Both the position numbers and the translations under genes were made by a program. Positions 31,001 to 41,806 of a stretch of DNA of 64,000 nt are shown one piece after another. The first letter of the stretch is position 1. Each line of letters opens with the position of its first letter. This DNA is from Pseudoalteromonas viridis. GTDB lineage: Bacteria; Pseudomonadota; Gammaproteobacteria; Enterobacterales; Alteromonadaceae. Location of the stretch: NCBI RefSeq assembly GCF_017742995.1, contig NZ_CP072426.1, positions 992,001 to 1,056,000 on the forward strand, written 5' to 3'. A model generated the notes under the pieces. The model was not told where the DNA came from, made no database searches, and saw nothing but the letters and a program-made list of their open reading frames with translations.

Positions 31001-34000
31001 TCCAGGCTATAGCTGCTTGCCACGTCGCCGAAGCTAAAGGCATCGTTTTGCGCCACCGGCGTATCGTTTACGGCATTTACCGTAATGCTGACTTGCGCCT
31101 CATCCGAGTTCATTTCGCCGTCGTTGACCACATAGCTAAAGCTATCTGAGCCATTGAAGTTAGCGCCCGGAATATAGCTGAACAAGGTGCCCTGTACGCT
31201 CAGCGTACCGCTGGCAGGCTGCTGAGTGACTGTGATGCTCAGGCTGTCCTGATCTGTGTCTGTAACCGGCGCACTGAAGCTGGTTGACGCATCTTCGTCG
31301 ACAAACACCTGCATCGTCTGCGCAACCGGCTTGGCATTGACATAGCCAACTTCGATGGCAAATGCAGGCAGTGATGCCGTTAATTCGCCGTCCGACACGC
31401 TAATTACAATGTTTGCATAGTTGCCCACATCATCCCGGCCCGGTGTACCAGACAAAGTACCACTTTGCGCATCAAAACTTGCCCAGACAGGCTGGTTCTC
31501 AATGCTGAAAGTGAGTGAGTCACCATCCAAGTCACTGGCACTTGGTGTGAAGCGATAAGCAGCATCCTGATCCACAACCGTTGCCGGTGTACCCGTGATC
31601 ACTGGTGCATCATTCACGGCAGTCACATTCAGCGTGACTTGCACCGGCTCAGACTCTGCCTGACCATCGAAGGCAACAAATTGCAGGCTGTCTGCACCGT
31701 TGAAGTCAGTGTCTGGCGTATACAGCCAGCTGTTTTCACTTTGCTGTGTCAGCGTGCCTGAGTTGACGCCTTGTACGATTTGATAGCTCAACGCGTCTGC
31801 ATCGATATCCGTGGCCGTCAGAGTGATTATCACACTGCCATCTTCAGCAACGTTCAGCACCTGGGCGTCTGCCACTGGCGCATCGTTCACAGGCGTCACC
31901 GTCATTGTCACAAGCGCTTCGTTCGATACAGCACCTGCCGCGTCTTTCACCGTATAGGTGAAGGTATCCAGACCATTAAAGTGCGCATTCGGCACATAGA
32001 CAATCGCACCGCTGTCGGTCACTGTCACTCGACCACTTTGTGGTTGAGCGACCACAGTCACGCTGCTTGGGTCTAGCTGGTCGTTGGCATCCACATCGTA
32101 GTCATCACCCAGTACGTTGACTTCATACGAGCCTTCTTCTTCAAGCTGCGCGGTGTTGTTAGTCGCGACCGGCGCATCATTCACTGGCGTGATATCAACG
32201 TTAACGGTCGCTGGCTCAGAGCTCAGCCCTTCGCTGTCCATTAGAGTATAAGTAAAGCTGAAGCTGCCGTTTACATCCGCCTTTGGTGTGATCTCAAGCT
32301 GACCATCGGCCAGCACAGTGACGTCGGCAAGCGTATAGGCACCTGCGCCATTACCCTTGTCTTCGAGCATCACATTGGCACCATTGAAGCCCTGATCTTC
32401 CACATCGGTGTCATTGTTCAGGATATTCAGTGTGCCGGTTTCGTCTTCGTTAATCGTGACGCTGTCGCCAGCCGCCACCGGACGGTCGTTGACTGCACCA
32501 ATGTTAACAATTACTTCAACTGGCTCAGACACCAGGCCTTCGCTATCTGCAATGGTATAGCTGAATGCATCACTGCCCGTGGCGTTGGCGTTTGGTGTAT
32601 ACACCAGCTTGCCTGACTCCTGGTTCACAGTGACAACCCCTTTGGTCGGCAATACGCTCAGTGCAACCTCACCTTGTGGGTGGGTGTCTTCGATATCGCT
32701 CGACAAGGTACGTACATCCAGCTCGTCGCTCGGCGTGTCTTCTTCTACCGTTAACGTCGCGCCTTTGGCCACTGGCTGATCGTTCACCGCCACAATGCTG
32801 ATGGTCAGCGTGGCCGCTTTAGAGGTGTTACCCGCCGCATCTTTCACCGTGTAGGTCAGCGTATCCTGACCCGTGGCATTCTCATTTGGTGTATAAGTCA
32901 GCTTACCATTGGTGATGGTGTAGCTACCCAGCAGAGGCTCTGTCACAACGGCCGCAGAGGACGCTACCATATCATTTTCTGCATCAGAATCGTTCTCAAG
33001 CAGATCTATGGTATTTGGCGTGTCTTCTGTCACCGTCATAGTGTCATCAAGCGTCACAGGCGCATCTGCCAGCGGATTAATCGTCAGCGCCACGTTACGC
33101 GTCTGAGACAGTTCACCTGCGGCATCTTTCACCTGATAAGTGAAGCTGTCGCTATGGTTTTCGCTGCCATCATGGGTATAAGTGAAGCTGCCGTCTGCGT
33201 TCAGTAGCAAAGTACCATACTGCGGCTGGCTCACCACCACGGCGCTCAGGCTATCTTCGCTGTCTAAGTCGTCATCCGTTGCACTGCTCAGCAGGCCCTG
33301 CTGAGATGTAATGACCAGCTGCTCCGCTTCATCCAGTGTGAAGCTAAAGTCCTGCGCCACAGGTGCATCATTGGTGTTGACTACTTCAATGTTGAATGCG
33401 CTCAGTGCGTGCTCGGCTTTACCATCGTTGACGGTGATAACGATTTGCTCGTAGTTGCCAACGTGCTCATCGCCCGGCGTACCGCTCAGTTTACCGGTTT
33501 GCTCATCAAAGCTTGCCCAGTCTGGTTTGTTGCTGATCACAAAGGTATGGGTGTCATCGCTGTCCGGGTCTGTCAACTGTGGCTCAAACACATATTCAGC
33601 ATCTTCGTTCACAGTGGTGTGTGGTGTGCCCGACAGAACAGGGGCCACATTGTACTTTTTGGTCACCGCAGCCGTCACAGGCTCACCTGCGTTGTTTGCT
33701 TCGTCGTATACCACAACGGTCAGGATCAGACGCCCTTCTGCCAATGCAGAGACATCAACCCCGGTGACACTTTGTGTGGCTGCTGTGATGCTGATAGGCG
33801 ACTGACTGCCCACCGACGTAGTGCCATCACTGACCTGATAAGTCAGCATGCCTTTGCCTTCAAGCCCGTTCAGGGTAAAGCTCATGGCCGTTTCGTTATC
33901 ACGGTTGATTAAGGTCTGGTCGATACTGACCGACTGACCGCTTGGGGCTGTCGTATCCTGGCTCAACACCAGCGGCTGCGCTGCCGTATTGGCATTGCCT

Positions 34001-37000
34001 GCCGCGTCATTGAATACGCCTGCCGCAATGCTGATGGTCACGTCACCTTCCACATTCGTATCCGGCGTAAAGGTCGCCTGATAGGTGGTCGCATTCAGTG
34101 CTTTAAACTCGCTCAGGCTACCGCTGCTTGCAACGATGTCTTCCTGTGTAAAGTCTGCACTTGGCTCGCTCAGTACAATGGTGATCAACGCCTGCTCACC
34201 GGCTTTCAGTGCCTGGTCGTTAGACTTCAGGCTCACCACTTGTGGCGCGGCAGTGTCAAGTATTGCCGTTCCTGAAGCTACCTCAGAGACATTGCCTGCC
34301 GGGTCGGTCAGCGTCACAGTCACGTTAAGCTGGCCATCGTTCAGATTGCTCAGGTTAATACCACTGATAGTCTGGTTTGACTCAGTAACGTCACCTTGTG
34401 CCGATACCGGCAAGCCGCCTTGCGCGCTGCTGATCACATAGTGATAACGGGTCCCCACTTCGGCATCGCCCAGCGTAATGCTGGCCGCATTGGCATTGGT
34501 GCCATGGTAGTAAGGTGCGCCAAACGCCACACTGTGATTGCCCGGCGCCTGAGTATCTACGTTCAGAGTCAGGGTATCAGAAGCCTGATTCGGGTTGCCC
34601 GCTGCATCGCTAAACTTGCCAGCGGCAATAGCAATGGTGCCTGCTGCTTGCGAGTTCTCGCTCGGCGTGAACACGGTACGATAGCTGGTATCGCTGATCT
34701 GCTCCAGCTCAGACACAGTACCGCCCGCCACGTTCAGCGAGCTCTTATTAAAGTCAACAACGGCTTCGCTCAGACCAATGGTGATCACGCTGGTCTCGCC
34801 TGCTTTAAGGGCGCTCTGTGACGCACTCAAAGTGGTAATAGTCGGTGCAGTTGCATCCAGCTTGGCTTGTTTAGTCAGTGCTGCCGCCGCATTGCCTGCG
34901 CTGTCGGTAAGTACCACCGACAAGCTCAGCGTGCCGTCTTTCAGCTGGCTAAGGTTTGCAATATTAATTTGCTGGTTCGCCGCTGTGATGGTCTCAGTGC
35001 CCGTCAGTTCACCGCCGCCCGTGCTGGTCAGCGTGTAAGCATATGTCGCGCCCACTTCGGCGCCACTGAAGCTAAAGCTCGCTGCATCGCGATTAGCCAG
35101 GTTATAGGTTTGCTGATCTAAGGTTACCTCGTGACCACTCGGCGCCACGGTATCCAGGGTCGCCGTGTCCATTGCAGCCACACCGGCATTGCCAGCCTTA
35201 TCGGTCAGCGTCACTGACAGGCTCAGCGGTCCGTCGTTAAGGTTTTCGATATCCGCAATAACCACTTGCTGCTGCGCGCTATCAAGCGTACCCGTGCCAC
35301 TCACGCTGTGGCCGTCGCTGCTCAGCGTATAAGCATAGGTTGCGCCCGCTTCGCCGCCACTCAAATCAAAACGAATGGTGCTCGCAGAGCTGTTGTAAAC
35401 GTCTTCATCCAGCGTCACTGCATAACCGGTTGGTGCTTGGGTATCGACGTTAAGCTCAACCGATTTCGCCTCAGTATTGATGTTACCTGCTGTGTCGTTG
35501 AAGGTATTGGCCTTCACCGTCACGCTGCCTGTCGACTCACTGTCAGCGGCTGGCGTGAAGATAACCTGGTATTGAGTCCCGATGTCATTAACCGCTGTAA
35601 AGCCAGACAGTTCACCACTCGATACCGCCAACGATGCCATGCTGAAGTTACTGCTTGCCTCACTCAGGGTGATGGTGATCACACTGGTTTCGCTCGCATT
35701 TATCGCGGTTTTTGATGCCGTGATAGCGTGTACTTGTGGTGCAACAGTATCCAGGTCGGCTGAGTCCATCACAGTGTTGGACTGGTTGCCTGCGGTATCC
35801 GTTAGGATAACGTTCAGCATCAGCGAGCCATCTTTGAGGTTATGCATGTCCAAAATGTTAACAGTATCCGTTGCACTGTTAATGGTGCCAGAGCCTGAGA
35901 CTTTGCCACCACCGCTGCTGGTCAGGGTATAGGTATAGTTTGCACCGACTTCAGCATTGGCAAAGCTAAAGCTGGCGCTCCCCAGTGCCTGGCTATGGTA
36001 CTGAGACATGTTCATTGCCACGCTATGACCTGCAGGCGCTAGCGTATCCACATTAAACTGCTGCTCAGTAGCAGCAACCTGGTTACCTGCTTTATCCTTG
36101 AATGCGCCGTCTGCAACGCTCACAGTGACTGCACCGCTTGCTTGTGGTGCAGCGACATATTGCGCGCTATAACGGTTGTTGCCCAGAGCCTGGAAATTCT
36201 GGAAGTTACCCGCACTTGACTGAAGATCGCTTTGCTCAAAGCCCGTGATTTCCTCACTCACAACAAATTCAAGCGTCACTGGCCCTTTGCCAGATACCCC
36301 TTGTGGTGCGATGATCTGCAAGGTTGGCTTAACATTCTCGTACACAATATCCTGAGTGAACGGCTGCGATTCATTACCATGGTCATCAATCACAGTGACC
36401 GACAGCGATAAAGTGCCATCGTTCATGTTTTGGATACCATTGCTGTCTGAGTCAAAACGAATAACCTGCTCAGCGGTATTAATCGCACCACGACCACTTA
36501 GCGACTGCATCGTCCACTGATACGTTGCACCTTGCTCTGCGCCCAACAGTCTAAACAAGCCGTCTTTAATGGTGTCTGCATTAAATGCCGTGCCACTGAC
36601 AACCACATTGGGTTGATTTGGTGCCTGAGTATCAATGTCAAAGTTAAGCACAGGCGCTGCGGTGTTGGTATTCCCTGCGGCATCTGTAAACGCACCGGCT
36701 TTAATTTTAAGTGAACCAGCAGTGCTCGAGTCTGCTGCGGGCACATAGGTTACCTGATAGACGGTAGGGCTCAACTTTGTAAATCCAGTCAGTGTGCCGC
36801 CTGCGGCCTCAAGGTCGCTGACATCAAAGTCATCACTTGGCTCACCCAGAACAATATCAACCACCGCAGTGCCGTCTTTATTTAGCTTGGCAAGAGAGGC
36901 TCTAAACGTAGCAATGCCGGGTGCACCTGAGTCCAAACGGGCAAAACTGGTTTGTGCTGCTGAGGTGTTACCCGCAATATCGGTTAAAGTAACCGACAGG

Positions 37001-40000
37001 GTCAGTTCACCATCATTCAGGCCACGAAGGTCAACAGGTGAAATGGTTTGCGTCGCACTTTCGATGGTGCCGGAGCCGGTAACCGCGGTTCCACCGTTTC
37101 GACCAGTAATGGTATAGCTGTACTTGGAGCCAACCTCAGCGTTACTGATATTAAAGCTTGCCAGTGCAGCGCTGGTAGCATGATAGGATGAAGCGGCAAA
37201 TGCCGTATTGAAACCAGCTGGCGCAAGGGTATCTATAGATAACACCAGGGCATTATAGTTTTCTGAGTTGCCCGCGTTATCGAATACCACCGCATCTATC
37301 AAGTACTCCCCGTGCGGTATATTTTCAGTCACACTCAGTAACCAGTTACCCTGTTCATCTACATTGGCCGTACCCAGTTCGCGGATAACTTGCCCATCAC
37401 GTGATTTCAGCGTCAGTTTGACATAATCAGCACCGGGCACTTTGCCTTCAAACGTAGGTCGTTGCGAGTTTCCAACCGCACTTCCACTACCAGAGTGACC
37501 AGCCAGCTTAACTGTCGCCTGCGAACCAATGCTCGGAGCGCTGGTGTCAATCACCACAACCAGAGGACTGGAGGGCGTGCCACTGACCTGACCATTCATT
37601 ACACTGGCGGTGATGGTATGAGTGCCCGTATTCAGATCATTCGCTGGCGTTATTGACCAATAGCCTTGGCTATCCACAACAGCTGTGCCTATCACACCTG
37701 CTAAATCACTGCTGAGTTGTATCGTCGCTCCCGGTGACGCCGTGCCGGTAAACTGCGGCCTGGTCACACTGGTGATATTGTCGCTGTTGCTTACTCCCTT
37801 ATCTGATGCAGGAGACAAGCTGGGCTTTTCTGGGGCAACCTCAGGTAAGTTATTAATCACATTCAGCGTAACAATCTTACGGAAGCTAGTCTGGCTGCCA
37901 GTGGCCTCAACACAGATCTGATTTAGTCCAGGAGCTAACACTGAAGACGAGCTCAGGTTATAACCATCCGCAGTCAAGCCAGTAAATATTGCGTCGTTGC
38001 ACAGGCCATCACTCACCGAGAAAAACTGAAATGTGTGACTGGCACTGTCTGCATCGGTTACTGCGATGGTAGCAAAGACATTGTTATACAGCATTGCCGA
38101 CTGATTAACCTCAGTGAGGCTCAAGCGTATGTCTGTTGCCGGATCATCCTTACCAGTGACCGCAAATGGCACCGTGATATTAGATACTGGCGACACACCA
38201 TCTTCAAGGCCATCTTCCAGTGTTAAAATCAGGTTGTCAGAGCTTTGTTCCGCACCAAGGTGCGTATAACTAAGTAACTGATTGTCAATATCAGCTTGAG
38301 TGAACTGGCTACCTGCAGCCAACTTTTCACTGCTTTCTAGAACATCGTTTTGATTGGCATCTAGATACAACTCCCCAAACTCGGGTAATGATTGCACTGT
38401 GTAAGTCAGTTCAGACGCGCTATCGTCAGTGTCTGTAAACTGAAGCTGAGAATTCAATATCGTAACGCTTTCACCCTCGCCAACGGCAATAGTTTCGTTT
38501 TTCACACGCTGAGGGGCGCTGTTGGCATCGACAATATTGCCGGAAATATTCACCACATTGTGCGTATTCCCATTATTGCTCAGGTCTACTTTAATGGCAG
38601 CTTGCCCGACATATCCAGCCGCAGGCATAAATGCAATTTTATTGATGATCTGGTTGAGGTCCGCGATAGGGCCCGTTATTTGTAAACTGCCATTGCTGTC
38701 ATCTTGAGTGATTCCCAGACCAAAATCGGCAATATTTTCTGGTAACTTAAAAGCACCAGCATTGGCTGGCGACACCTCTAAGCTTAGAGAAACTTCAGTG
38801 TCATCGGGATCTTCAATGGTGTAATTAGGAAGTAATAGTGATGCACTGCCAGATTGTTTTATCTGCTTTTGCTGTGCAGTACCACGGTCAAATGACACAA
38901 TTTCAAGATGCTGCTGTGGGAAAAGCGAACTATCTTGACCTCGTAAGTAAATGCTTAAGTCATCCTTGCTATTGACCGACAACTCTGGATGCGCATTGAC
39001 TTCAAAAGGTACTTCGAACTCATACAGAGTTTGAAATTGCTCACCAACAACTGATGAGACAATAATACGAGAATTACCCTGGGTGCCCGACGCAACCTCA
39101 ACGCTGTATTGAGAATAACTGCCTAAAATCGTTGCGCTGAAAGTACTTGTTACAGTCTGACCAAGTTGAAGAAGTACACTCTTATCAGCAGAGTAGTTTC
39201 GATACGAGATATTCAATTTGTCTGGAGAACTGACACGCCTAGAAAAGTAACTGTAATGGAAGTCCTGAACGTCAGGATTAACTTTAATATCAAACTCATA
39301 TTGTCCAGTCGTAGAGTTTGATGAGCTGCCACCACTGCCGGATAGGATAACCAACTCACCATCTATAATTTTTTTTGAGCTGTAGGAGTAATAACTCATG
39401 GCACTCTCAGTCCCTTGATAACCTGCTACACCATACGCAAGTACGTCTCCTGACTTTGCCAAATTTAGCTTTAAGTAGCCATCCATAGGAATTTTTTTGT
39501 TGCTCCAACCACCTGAAGAGGTCGTTGAGAAAGGCTCTGTGAACAGGAATTCATCCTGCCAGCCTGCGAGGTCCGAAAACTTAACTATACGGCCATGGGT
39601 TGTTTGCCTGGAATGGAAAAGTAAGTAAATATCGTCTTGCTTGTCTATGGTAAACCCAAATGTTTTACCCAAAGTGGTGTGAACATTGTAGGCGTTGGCC
39701 GAGTCTAGCTCAGGGCTCAACTTAAGCAGCTGTGTTTGTGTCACATCATACTTGTACACGTCGACGACAGCATCACCATTACTGTGCATACTCAAAAAGG
39801 CAAACACAGGAGAGTTGTCACTGCTAAACAGCAACTGGGCATCATGCACCGAGCCACCATTTACATCATGACTACCTATCGACGACCAGCGGCTACCGTC
39901 AAACTTATAAAAATGCACTTTATCATTCAAAAAATAAGAAGCATATGTATTACCAAGAATATCCGGCTTGATAACCAATTCACTTCCCTTGAGCATGTCA

Positions 40001-40884
40001 GGAGTTAGCGCGATACTCTGGGCATATACTTTTGAACTCAGCGCGGGGGCATCATCAGTAGCGTTAACAGTGATAGGGATGCGTATCTTTTCTCTTGTTG
40101 GGTAAGTATCTCTAAGCGAGGCATTCCAGGACACAGAAGCGTAAAAAGAGAGCTCTGCACTATTCACCTCAGCGCCATCATGCAGATAGTAGTACTTGCC
40201 CGAAGTTAAATTTGCATAAGTGTACTCTCCAAAGGAACTACTGCTTACGCGTTCATTCCTTTGCAAAATACCATCCTCATTCCTATCGTAGTACAGATGG
40301 CCTCCCTGCATCTTGGTATCTGGATAAAATCGGATTTGCTCCGACAGGCCTTCCGCAGCTGCACCGAAATCAATCAGCCCCTCAACTAGTTGCATTGCTC
40401 CGCCTTCAGTCACAGATTGAGGGGGCATAGTTAATAAAGGTTCAAACTCTTGCGCATCCGTCACTGTTAGAGTGAACGATTTATCCGTCGATTGACCTGA
40501 GACTTTGTGCTTGGCAGTAACAGTGAACTGGTACTGGTTATTATTGTCGCTGTCAGATGGTGACTCAAAATCAGGGCTCTCTATAAAATAGATATATCCA
40601 GAACTGACTCTGAATAAATGTGCATCAACTCCTGACAAACTGTATTCAATGTCTTTGTAGTCGTCATCATATTGATCTGGCGTGGTCGCCCTTGCATTAA
40701 CAGAATTCGATGAATTCTCAGTTTGCTCTTGCTCTGAAGAAACACTGTCGCTAAACACAGGCTTTGTTGGCGATACATCTGCCAGAACCATGGGGCTTTG
40801 CAGCGCCACCCCACCCAATAACGCGGCCTGGATATGCCGGGCTAATTTACTTTTTTTACTTATGTTTTTATCACTAAGAGACAT
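28081..40884 (-). CDS. Giant Ig/cadherin-like surface protein ending in an outer-membrane beta-barrel
   Basis: About 4267 residues. The start at 40884 is an ATG with AGG seven bases before it. A GTG six codons upstream is the only longer option. An export signal ends near Leu-Ala-Asp. Domains in order (approximate): a cadherin-like region and CSHG-like segments (70-1000); Ig-like 'GATIQLSS' repeats; alternating Big_12-like modules with Ala-Gly-Asn ends (1150-2350); putative-Ig and tandem VCBS/cadherin-5-like repeats with 'NDAPVA' starts (2400-3350); a Calx-beta domain (about 3460-3560); a thrombospondin-type-3 Ca-binding stretch ('DSDGDLIPDDQEG', about 3660); more VCBS repeats; a GlyGly-CTERM-like segment ('SSGSLGGLLMVMVSALVLRRR', near 4057); a second signal-like helix ending Ala-Leu-Ala; and about 185 residues of OmpA-like beta-barrel ending in Phe. 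Expected role: calcium-dependent adhesion at the cell surface. No dedicated secretion genes are adjacent. Confidence 0.85.
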   Translation of the reverse strand: MSLSDKNISKKSKLARHIQAALLGGVALQSPMVLADVSPTKPVFSDSVSSEQEQTENSSNSVNARATTPDQYDDDYKDIEYSLSGVDAHLFRVSSGYIYFIESPDFESPSDSDNNNQYQFTVTAKHKVSGQSTDKSFTLTVTDAQEFEPLLTMPPQSVTEGGAMQLVEGLIDFGAAAEGLSEQIRFYPDTKMQGGHLYYDRNEDGILQRNERVSSSSFGEYTYANLTSGKYYYLHDGAEVNSAELSFYASVSWNASLRDTYPTREKIRIPITVNATDDAPALSSKVYAQSIALTPDMLKGSELVIKPDILGNTYASYFLNDKVHFYKFDGSRWSSIGSHDVNGGSVHDAQLLFSSDNSPVFAFLSMHSNGDAVVDVYKYDVTQTQLLKLSPELDSANAYNVHTTLGKTFGFTIDKQDDIYLLFHSRQTTHGRIVKFSDLAGWQDEFLFTEPFSTTSSGGWSNKKIPMDGYLKLNLAKSGDVLAYGVAGYQGTESAMSYYSYSSKKIIDGELVILSGSGGSSSNSTTGQYEFDIKVNPDVQDFHYSYFSRRVSSPDKLNISYRNYSADKSVLLQLGQTVTSTFSATILGSYSQYSVEVASGTQGNSRIIVSSVVGEQFQTLYEFEVPFEVNAHPELSVNSKDDLSIYLRGQDSSLFPQQHLEIVSFDRGTAQQKQIKQSGSASLLLPNYTIEDPDDTEVSLSLEVSPANAGAFKLPENIADFGLGITQDDSNGSLQITGPIADLNQIINKIAFMPAAGYVGQAAIKVDLSNNGNTHNVVNISGNIVDANSAPQRVKNETIAVGEGESVTILNSQLQFTDTDDSASELTYTVQSLPEFGELYLDANQNDVLESSEKLAAGSQFTQADIDNQLLSYTHLGAEQSSDNLILTLEDGLEDGVSPVSNITVPFAVTGKDDPATDIRLSLTEVNQSAMLYNNVFATIAVTDADSASHTFQFFSVSDGLCNDAIFTGLTADGYNLSSSSVLAPGLNQICVEATGSQTSFRKIVTLNVINNLPEVAPEKPSLSPASDKGVSNSDNITSVTRPQFTGTASPGATIQLSSDLAGVIGTAVVDSQGYWSITPANDLNTGTHTITASVMNGQVSGTPSSPLVVVIDTSAPSIGSQATVKLAGHSGSGSAVGNSQRPTFEGKVPGADYVKLTLKSRDGQVIRELGTANVDEQGNWLLSVTENIPHGEYLIDAVVFDNAGNSENYNALVLSIDTLAPAGFNTAFAASSYHATSAALASFNISNAEVGSKYSYTITGRNGGTAVTGSGTIESATQTISPVDLRGLNDGELTLSVTLTDIAGNTSAAQTSFARLDSGAPGIATFRASLAKLNKDGTAVVDIVLGEPSDDFDVSDLEAAGGTLTGFTKLSPTVYQVTYVPAADSSTAGSLKIKAGAFTDAAGNTNTAAPVLNFDIDTQAPNQPNVVVSGTAFNADTIKDGLFRLLGAEQGATYQWTMQSLSGRGAINTAEQVIRFDSDSNGIQNMNDGTLSLSVTVIDDHGNESQPFTQDIVYENVKPTLQIIAPQGVSGKGPVTLEFVVSEEITGFEQSDLQSSAGNFQNFQALGNNRYSAQYVAAPQASGAVTVSVADGAFKDKAGNQVAATEQQFNVDTLAPAGHSVAMNMSQYHSQALGSASFSFANAEVGANYTYTLTSSGGGKVSGSGTINSATDTVNILDMHNLKDGSLMLNVILTDTAGNQSNTVMDSADLDTVAPQVHAITASKTAINASETSVITITLSEASSNFSMASLAVSSGELSGFTAVNDIGTQYQVIFTPAADSESTGSVTVKANTFNDTAGNINTEAKSVELNVDTQAPTGYAVTLDEDVYNSSASTIRFDLSGGEAGATYAYTLSSDGHSVSGTGTLDSAQQQVVIADIENLNDGPLSLSVTLTDKAGNAGVAAMDTATLDTVAPSGHEVTLDQQTYNLANRDAASFSFSGAEVGATYAYTLTSTGGGELTGTETITAANQQINIANLSQLKDGTLSLSVVLTDSAGNAAAALTKQAKLDATAPTITTLSASQSALKAGETSVITIGLSEAVVDFNKSSLNVAGGTVSELEQISDTSYRTVFTPSENSQAAGTIAIAAGKFSDAAGNPNQASDTLTLNVDTQAPGNHSVAFGAPYYHGTNANAASITLGDAEVGTRYHYVISSAQGGLPVSAQGDVTESNQTISGINLSNLNDGQLNVTVTLTDPAGNVSEVASGTAILDTAAPQVVSLKSNDQALKAGEQALITIVLSEPSADFTQEDIVASSGSLSEFKALNATTYQATFTPDTNVEGDVTISIAAGVFNDAAGNANTAAQPLVLSQDTTAPSGQSVSIDQTLINRDNETAMSFTLNGLEGKGMLTYQVSDGTTSVGSQSPISITAATQSVTGVDVSALAEGRLILTVVVYDEANNAGEPVTAAVTKKYNVAPVLSGTPHTTVNEDAEYVFEPQLTDPDSDDTHTFVISNKPDWASFDEQTGKLSGTPGDEHVGNYEQIVITVNDGKAEHALSAFNIEVVNTNDAPVAQDFSFTLDEAEQLVITSQQGLLSSATDDDLDSEDSLSAVVVSQPQYGTLLLNADGSFTYTHDGSENHSDSFTYQVKDAAGELSQTRNVALTINPLADAPVTLDDTMTVTEDTPNTIDLLENDSDAENDMVASSAAVVTEPLLGSYTITNGKLTYTPNENATGQDTLTYTVKDAAGNTSKAATLTISIVAVNDQPVAKGATLTVEEDTPSDELDVRTLSSDIEDTHPQGEVALSVLPTKGVVTVNQESGKLVYTPNANATGSDAFSYTIADSEGLVSEPVEVIVNIGAVNDRPVAAGDSVTINEDETGTLNILNNDTDVEDQGFNGANVMLEDKGNGAGAYTLADVTVLADGQLEITPKADVNGSFSFTYTLMDSEGLSSEPATVNVDITPVNDAPVATNNTAQLEEEGSYEVNVLGDDYDVDANDQLDPSSVTVVAQPQSGRVTVTDSGAIVYVPNAHFNGLDTFTYTVKDAAGAVSNEALVTMTVTPVNDAPVADAQVLNVAEDGSVIITLTATDIDADALSYQIVQGVNSGTLTQQSENSWLYTPDTDFNGADSLQFVAFDGQAESEPVQVTLNVTAVNDAPVITGTPATVVDQDAAYRFTPSASDLDGDSLTFSIENQPVWASFDAQSGTLSGTPGRDDVGNYANIVISVSDGELTASLPAFAIEVGYVNAKPVAQTMQVFVDEDASTSFSAPVTDTDQDSLSITVTQQPASGTLSVQGTLFSYIPGANFNGSDSFSYVVNDGEMNSDEAQVSITVNAVNDTPVAQNDAFSFGDVASSYSLDVLANDSDVDAGDTLTLVGASASIGSVSISDGQLVYQPQASTQDTAVITYMLADSAGVRAQATATVEITASAAANAPTLSVPNDMSVDATGLFTKVDLGTASAFDSNGNPLAVSLVDGVTNFAPGLHQVYWKATDGNDQSTVKKQTVAVNPLVSLSKDSQIAEEQSHTVKVFLNGPAPSYPVTVPYTVTGSADGNDHDLLDGEVVIESGTEASITFNVFADGIAEGNESIVITLADTLNRGAKSSSTVTIVEDNVAPALTVNTTQSGESRTLIVQNGESVVVSAAATDANPQDSITLSWEAADAQMTDLSFEAGRFEFDPSVLAAGIYKLSVTATDDGTPALSATQDIYLEVVESLPQLSGVDSDGDLIPDDQEGFADSDNDGIPDYLDANSDCNVIPGQVKDANQYLVEGEPGVCLRKGATVAQNSTGGAQLLETELPADSEATNIGGVFDFIATGLPKAGDVYGIVIPQRKPIPVNAIYRKFRDGEWVNFVTTDGNAILSATGEPGYCPPPGSNEWRDGLNEGDWCVQLQIVDGGPNDDDGIANRSIVDPGGIAVLMSDNTQPVAQADTLTVGAGLPVFINVLENDSDADGDTLTITGASADFGEVEILDNQLRYTPPVDYVGTATITYSIADGQGGTSSATVTVELVVNAAPVTQLDTASTNDQASVILDVLANDMDPDGDALTLISATATHGKAVVNLDGTLSYEPKQGFNGEDTVTYQVKDAKGATSTGIAKIKVTAHQVATVENKSSGSLGGLLMVMVSALVLRRRKSALPAYAVVTASCLVSAPALADAWRVQATLGQAEANSQFSALPAGTQVSNVDDSSQSWSAGAFYQLMPKWYAGLRYIDLGQGRVTLSGSTLTPDSWHQSMARVAPVLPEGFALQTGLEVARFDKVHGELFLGAYNWDYQIDSTLNGRHFVQYEQKGTSAYFGGAVGYQLSDSTALTLSYSHYRLSANRIGEVAAGIEVRF

Positions 40885-40902
40885 CAAACTACCTACTAAC
40901 AC

Positions 40903-41764
40903 TTAATTTTAAAATATGTTGCCCGGCCAAATCCCCTTTCGGCCAACAGCTATGTGGCTACGGGTAAATACCACACAGCCTGAATATGGAACGTTACATT
41001 GAGCAAGCGCAGTGCGAGCGCACCAGGTTTGCCAGCCCGCTCAGGGCTAAATTGGCAAGCAAAACGTTACGTAAGAGATCGTGAGTCAGTTCACAGGAAC
41101 CCACGAAAACAAGAGGGGTAGCCAAAATGGCTGACGGCTCTGAATAATAAGGACTGAACAATACAGTCTTGAACACAACAGACATGCAACCCTATTTCTG
41201 AGCCTGGTAATAATACTTTAAACGCTCACCAGCATATATACTGGTAACATCGACCCATCCGATTGGATGACCTACTTTTTACCTAACCCCACGACCTGAA
41301 AAACTGCGGTTTTTCGCCTGACAGAAGACAACCTGAGCGCTTCAGGTGTCTTATATTTTGCTTTGTAACTAAATTTAATTATTTAGATTATATACACAAA
41401 AATACCGGAGTAGAACTTTTTTTACCTTATAAATCATATATTAAGAGATTAATAATTAAACCTTAAATTGACATTTATACACATAAAAGAAACAAAGTAA
41501 GGCAATTCTGTTTGCGTTTAAATACTCATGCATATAGATAAAGGGTACAGGAAAACGCCAACTCAAAACCATTACACGTTATTACACGCAAATAAAAACT
41601 GAGCCATCATCAGATAAAACCAGCACTTTACGATTAGCCTGGCGAAATAGTGACCATGATTGATTTTTACGAATGCAGGCATCTATAAATTCCATTAACA
41701 ATTTTGCAAACCCGTAACTATACTCGCTGAGAATTAAGCAGATACACTGGCGGCTGGGTAGGGT
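40903..41764. other. 860-bp intergenic stretch
   Basis: This lies between the divergent giant adhesin gene and katG, and is AT-rich from about 41350 to 41560. It must hold both promoters. I see a hairpin at 41327-41350 with a T-rich run after it and a weaker A/T hairpin at 41298-41315, but no convincing gene. The short frames here have no ribosome site or family resemblance. Confidence 0.5.
41327..41350 (+). terminator. Isolated hairpin with T-rich 3' side
   Basis: GAC/ACCTGA pairs with TCAGGT/GTC across a five-base loop, with one bulged A, and is followed by TTATATTTTG. It is terminator-like, but no gene ends here, so it may end an unannotated short transcript or be incidental. Confidence 0.35.
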
Positions 41765-41806
41765 TTGGCTGGTCGGCAGGCATTTCACAACAATAAGGTA
41801 ACCACT

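Noticed and set aside
28141..39000. Many long plus-strand open frames opposite the giant adhesin
   Set aside because: They are shadows of a repetitive gene with biased composition. The minus frame is continuous over 12.8 kb and has clear domains.
41582..41788. Minus-strand open frame of 68 codons before katG
   Set aside because: It overlaps the katG leader and has no recognisable motif or ribosome site.
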